From assembly GCA_046048895.1 (NCBI GenBank), contig JBJOFF010000033.1, positions 1-6,620 on the forward strand: DNA of 6,620 nucleotides. Direction: 5' to 3'. The notes beneath the pieces were generated by a model. It worked only from the letters and a program-made list of their open reading frames with translations, searched no databases and was not told the origin of the DNA. Each line of letters begins with the position of its first letter. Position 1 is the first letter of the stretch. Position numbers and translations under genes: made by a program. Source of the stretch: ZLKRG08 sp046048895. Lineage in GTDB: Bacteria; Actinomycetota; Actinomycetes; Nanopelagicales; Nanopelagicaceae. Below, piece by piece: positions 5,774 to 6,620 of this stretch.

Positions 5774-6199
5774 CTAACCTTCGATTTTGGCTTTCAGTTC
5801 CGCAAGCGCTGCTTTAATAATTCCCTCTTCTGCAGAGCGCAACATCGGTTTTGGAACTGGCATCGAAACATCTGATTCAAGTTCGTAGGTAACTTCGGTT
5901 TCATCACCTAGCGCCTTGACGGTATAAACGCCATCCATCTGCGTTAAGAGATCTGCATCGACTAGAGAGAAAGAGACCTTCTCGGGAGCTGCGCTCCAGT
6001 TGTAATCCAAGGTTGCCTTATCGCGCAGCATCCCAGCCTCGATGGTCAATTGAATGCGCAGCGGGCGACCTTGCTCGTCGCTACTTTCTACCTGGGCGCC
6101 CTTAATGCTCTTGGACCAGCTTGGGTAATTTGCGATATCAAAGAGGACGGCGCGAACCTCGTCAACGCCCGCCTCGATCAGAATTTTTGAGCTACTCAT
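5774..6199 (-). CDS. SRPBCC (START/polyketide-cyclase-like) domain protein
   Basis: A 141-residue single-domain protein of the SRPBCC helix-grip fold, which binds hydrophobic ligands in a central cavity. Evidence is the opening I-x-I-x-A strand with a helix leading to FDIANYPSWSKSIK (20-33), the usual first signature, a series of alternating beta strands (about 47-108), and a long C-terminal amphipathic helix (about 115-140) preceded by the proline-rich SMPVPKPM (112-119). There is no signal peptide and no membrane segment. Length, fold and neighbourhood resemble, from memory, M. tuberculosis Rv2185c (TB16.3), also placed between a plsC-like gene and fadD15. A role in lipid handling is inferred from this context only; no reaction can be assigned. 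It is the first gene of a two-gene unit with the ROK kinase and is divergent from the acyl-CoA synthetase by 47 bp. Confidence 0.82.
   Translation of the reverse strand: MSSSKILIEAGVDEVRAVLFDIANYPSWSKSIKGAQVESSDEQGRPLRIQLTIEAGMLRDKATLDYNWSAAPEKVSFSLVDADLLTQMDGVYTVKALGDETEVTYELESDVSMPVPKPMLRSAEEGIIKAALAELKAKIEG
5778..5782 (-). promoter_or_regulatory. Shine-Dalgarno deciding the TTG start of the ROK kinase
   Basis: On the minus strand GAAGG lies nine bases before the TTG at 5768-5766, inside the last codons of the SRPBCC gene. It is the only plausible ribosome binding site here and fixes the non-ATG start. Confidence 0.6.
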
Positions 6200-6206
6200 G
6201 CGGGCA

Positions 6207-6212
6207 AGGCTA
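6207..6212 (-). promoter_or_regulatory. Candidate -10 box for a leaderless SRPBCC-glkA transcript
   Basis: Minus-strand TAGCCT fits TANNNT and is followed by seven bases (TGCCCGC) and the SRPBCC ATG. This is the same spacing as before plsC and the acyl-CoA synthetase. No Shine-Dalgarno is present at a useful distance and no clear -35 box is seen. Confidence 0.4.
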
Positions 6213-6233
6213 CCTTTGTGAGGTTAAGACCGC

Positions 6234-6239
6234 TAGCGT
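6234..6239 (+). promoter_or_regulatory. Candidate -10 box for a leaderless acyl-CoA synthetase transcript
   Basis: TAGCGT fits TANNNT and is followed by seven bases (TCGCGTC) and the ATG at 6247. There is no Shine-Dalgarno. It lies about 22 bp from the opposing SRPBCC -10 candidate, so the two promoters would be divergent and tightly packed, possibly competing for polymerase. Confidence 0.4.
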
Positions 6240-6246
6240 TCGCGTC

Positions 6247-6620
6247 ATGAACGAAATCACCATTCCCGCAATAGTCCCGGTTGCTACCGAAGGAAATCTA
6301 ACTAAATTAGTTGCAGATCGCGCATGGTTCGAACCCGCGCGAGTGATTCTCTCTAAACCACTTGGCGATGGCTGGCAGCCAGTAACTGCACGTGAATTTG
6401 AAACCGAAGTTCGCGAAACTGCAAAAGGTCTAATCGCTGCCGGAATTCAAGTTGGTGATCGCGTTGGCATTATGGCGCGCACCAGATATGAATGGACTGT
6501 TTTAGATTTTGCAATCTGGTATGCCGGAGCTGTGTCGGTGCCGATTTATGAAACCTCATCTGCCGAACAGATCGATTGGATCCTAAATGACTCGCATGCT
6601 GTTGGTTTGATTGTCGAGAC
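6247..6620 (+). CDS. Long-chain fatty-acid-CoA ligase / AMP-binding enzyme (5' part, cut by right edge)
   Basis: An open frame of 124 codons that continues past the window. It shows the N-terminal part of an ANL-superfamily adenylating enzyme: a T-x-x-E-F-x-x-x-V segment (48-56), AKGLIAAGIQVGDRVGIMAR (59-78), then YEWTVLDFAIWYAGAVSVPIYETSSAEQ (81-108) and IDWILNDS (109-116). The PIYETSSAEQ form is typical of bacterial long-chain acyl-CoA synthetases of the FadD15 type, which activate fatty acids to acyl-CoA via acyl-AMP. The phosphate-binding TSGTTG loop and the catalytic lysine lie beyond the edge, so activity cannot be judged. The ATG at 6247 is supported by a -10-like box seven bases upstream. 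Divergent placement next to the SRPBCC gene matches, from memory, fadD15 (Rv2187) in mycobacteria. Acyl-CoA made here could feed the PlsC-type enzyme. Confidence 0.88.
   Translation, partial: MNEITIPAIVPVATEGNLTKLVADRAWFEPARVILSKPLGDGWQPVTAREFETEVRETAKGLIAAGIQVGDRVGIMARTRYEWTVLDFAIWYAGAVSVPIYETSSAEQIDWILNDSHAVGLIVE

Noticed and set aside
5131..5817. Plus-strand open frame of 228 codons opposite the ROK kinase
   Set aside because: It is a proline/serine-rich shadow of the kinase gene, which has every ROK motif.

Overview
The window looks like a piece of a compact, moderate-GC (about half or slightly below, judged by eye) actinobacterial chromosome. The gene families and their order are actinobacterial: a PadR regulator of the ino1-associated type, and a plsC-like / SRPBCC / FadD15-like neighbourhood that recalls Mycobacterium tuberculosis Rv2182c-Rv2187. 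The base composition, near-zero gene spacing and apparently leaderless promoters suggest a streamlined freshwater lineage such as the acI group (Nanopelagicales). That placement is inference. I see no tRNA, rRNA, CRISPR array, insertion sequence or prophage gene.

Left part (1-3139): a PadR-family repressor, cut by the left edge, reads leftward. A 175-bp divergent control region separates it from a rightward operon: an NCS2 uracil/nucleobase permease (uraA), a LysE/RhtB-type exporter 9 bp later, and a small stand-alone PD-(D/E)XK nuclease-fold protein with four paired cysteines, which overlaps the exporter by ATGA. The control region has two layers. The first is a cluster of CGATATATCG palindromes, probably the PadR operator. 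The second is a roughly 90-nt leader of uraA in which several stems compete, one of them masking the Shine-Dalgarno sequence.

Middle (3140-4817): a leftward PlsC-type acyltransferase ends base-to-base against the nuclease gene. It is divergent, by 25 bp, from a rightward Gfo/Idh/MocA oxidoreductase of the dihydrodiol/D-xylose dehydrogenase type.

Right part (4821-6620): a leftward pair, SRPBCC lipid-binding-fold protein then ROK glucokinase, faces the oxidoreductase. Divergent from this pair, a long-chain acyl-CoA synthetase gene runs off the right edge. Acyl activation (FadD), acyl transfer to glycerolipid (PlsC) and a hydrophobic-ligand-fold protein form a plausible lipid theme; glucokinase and the oxidoreductase add sugar metabolism. 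Nothing here proves a new defence or mobile system. The most unusual elements are the uraA leader, the palindrome array and the cysteine-bearing nuclease.
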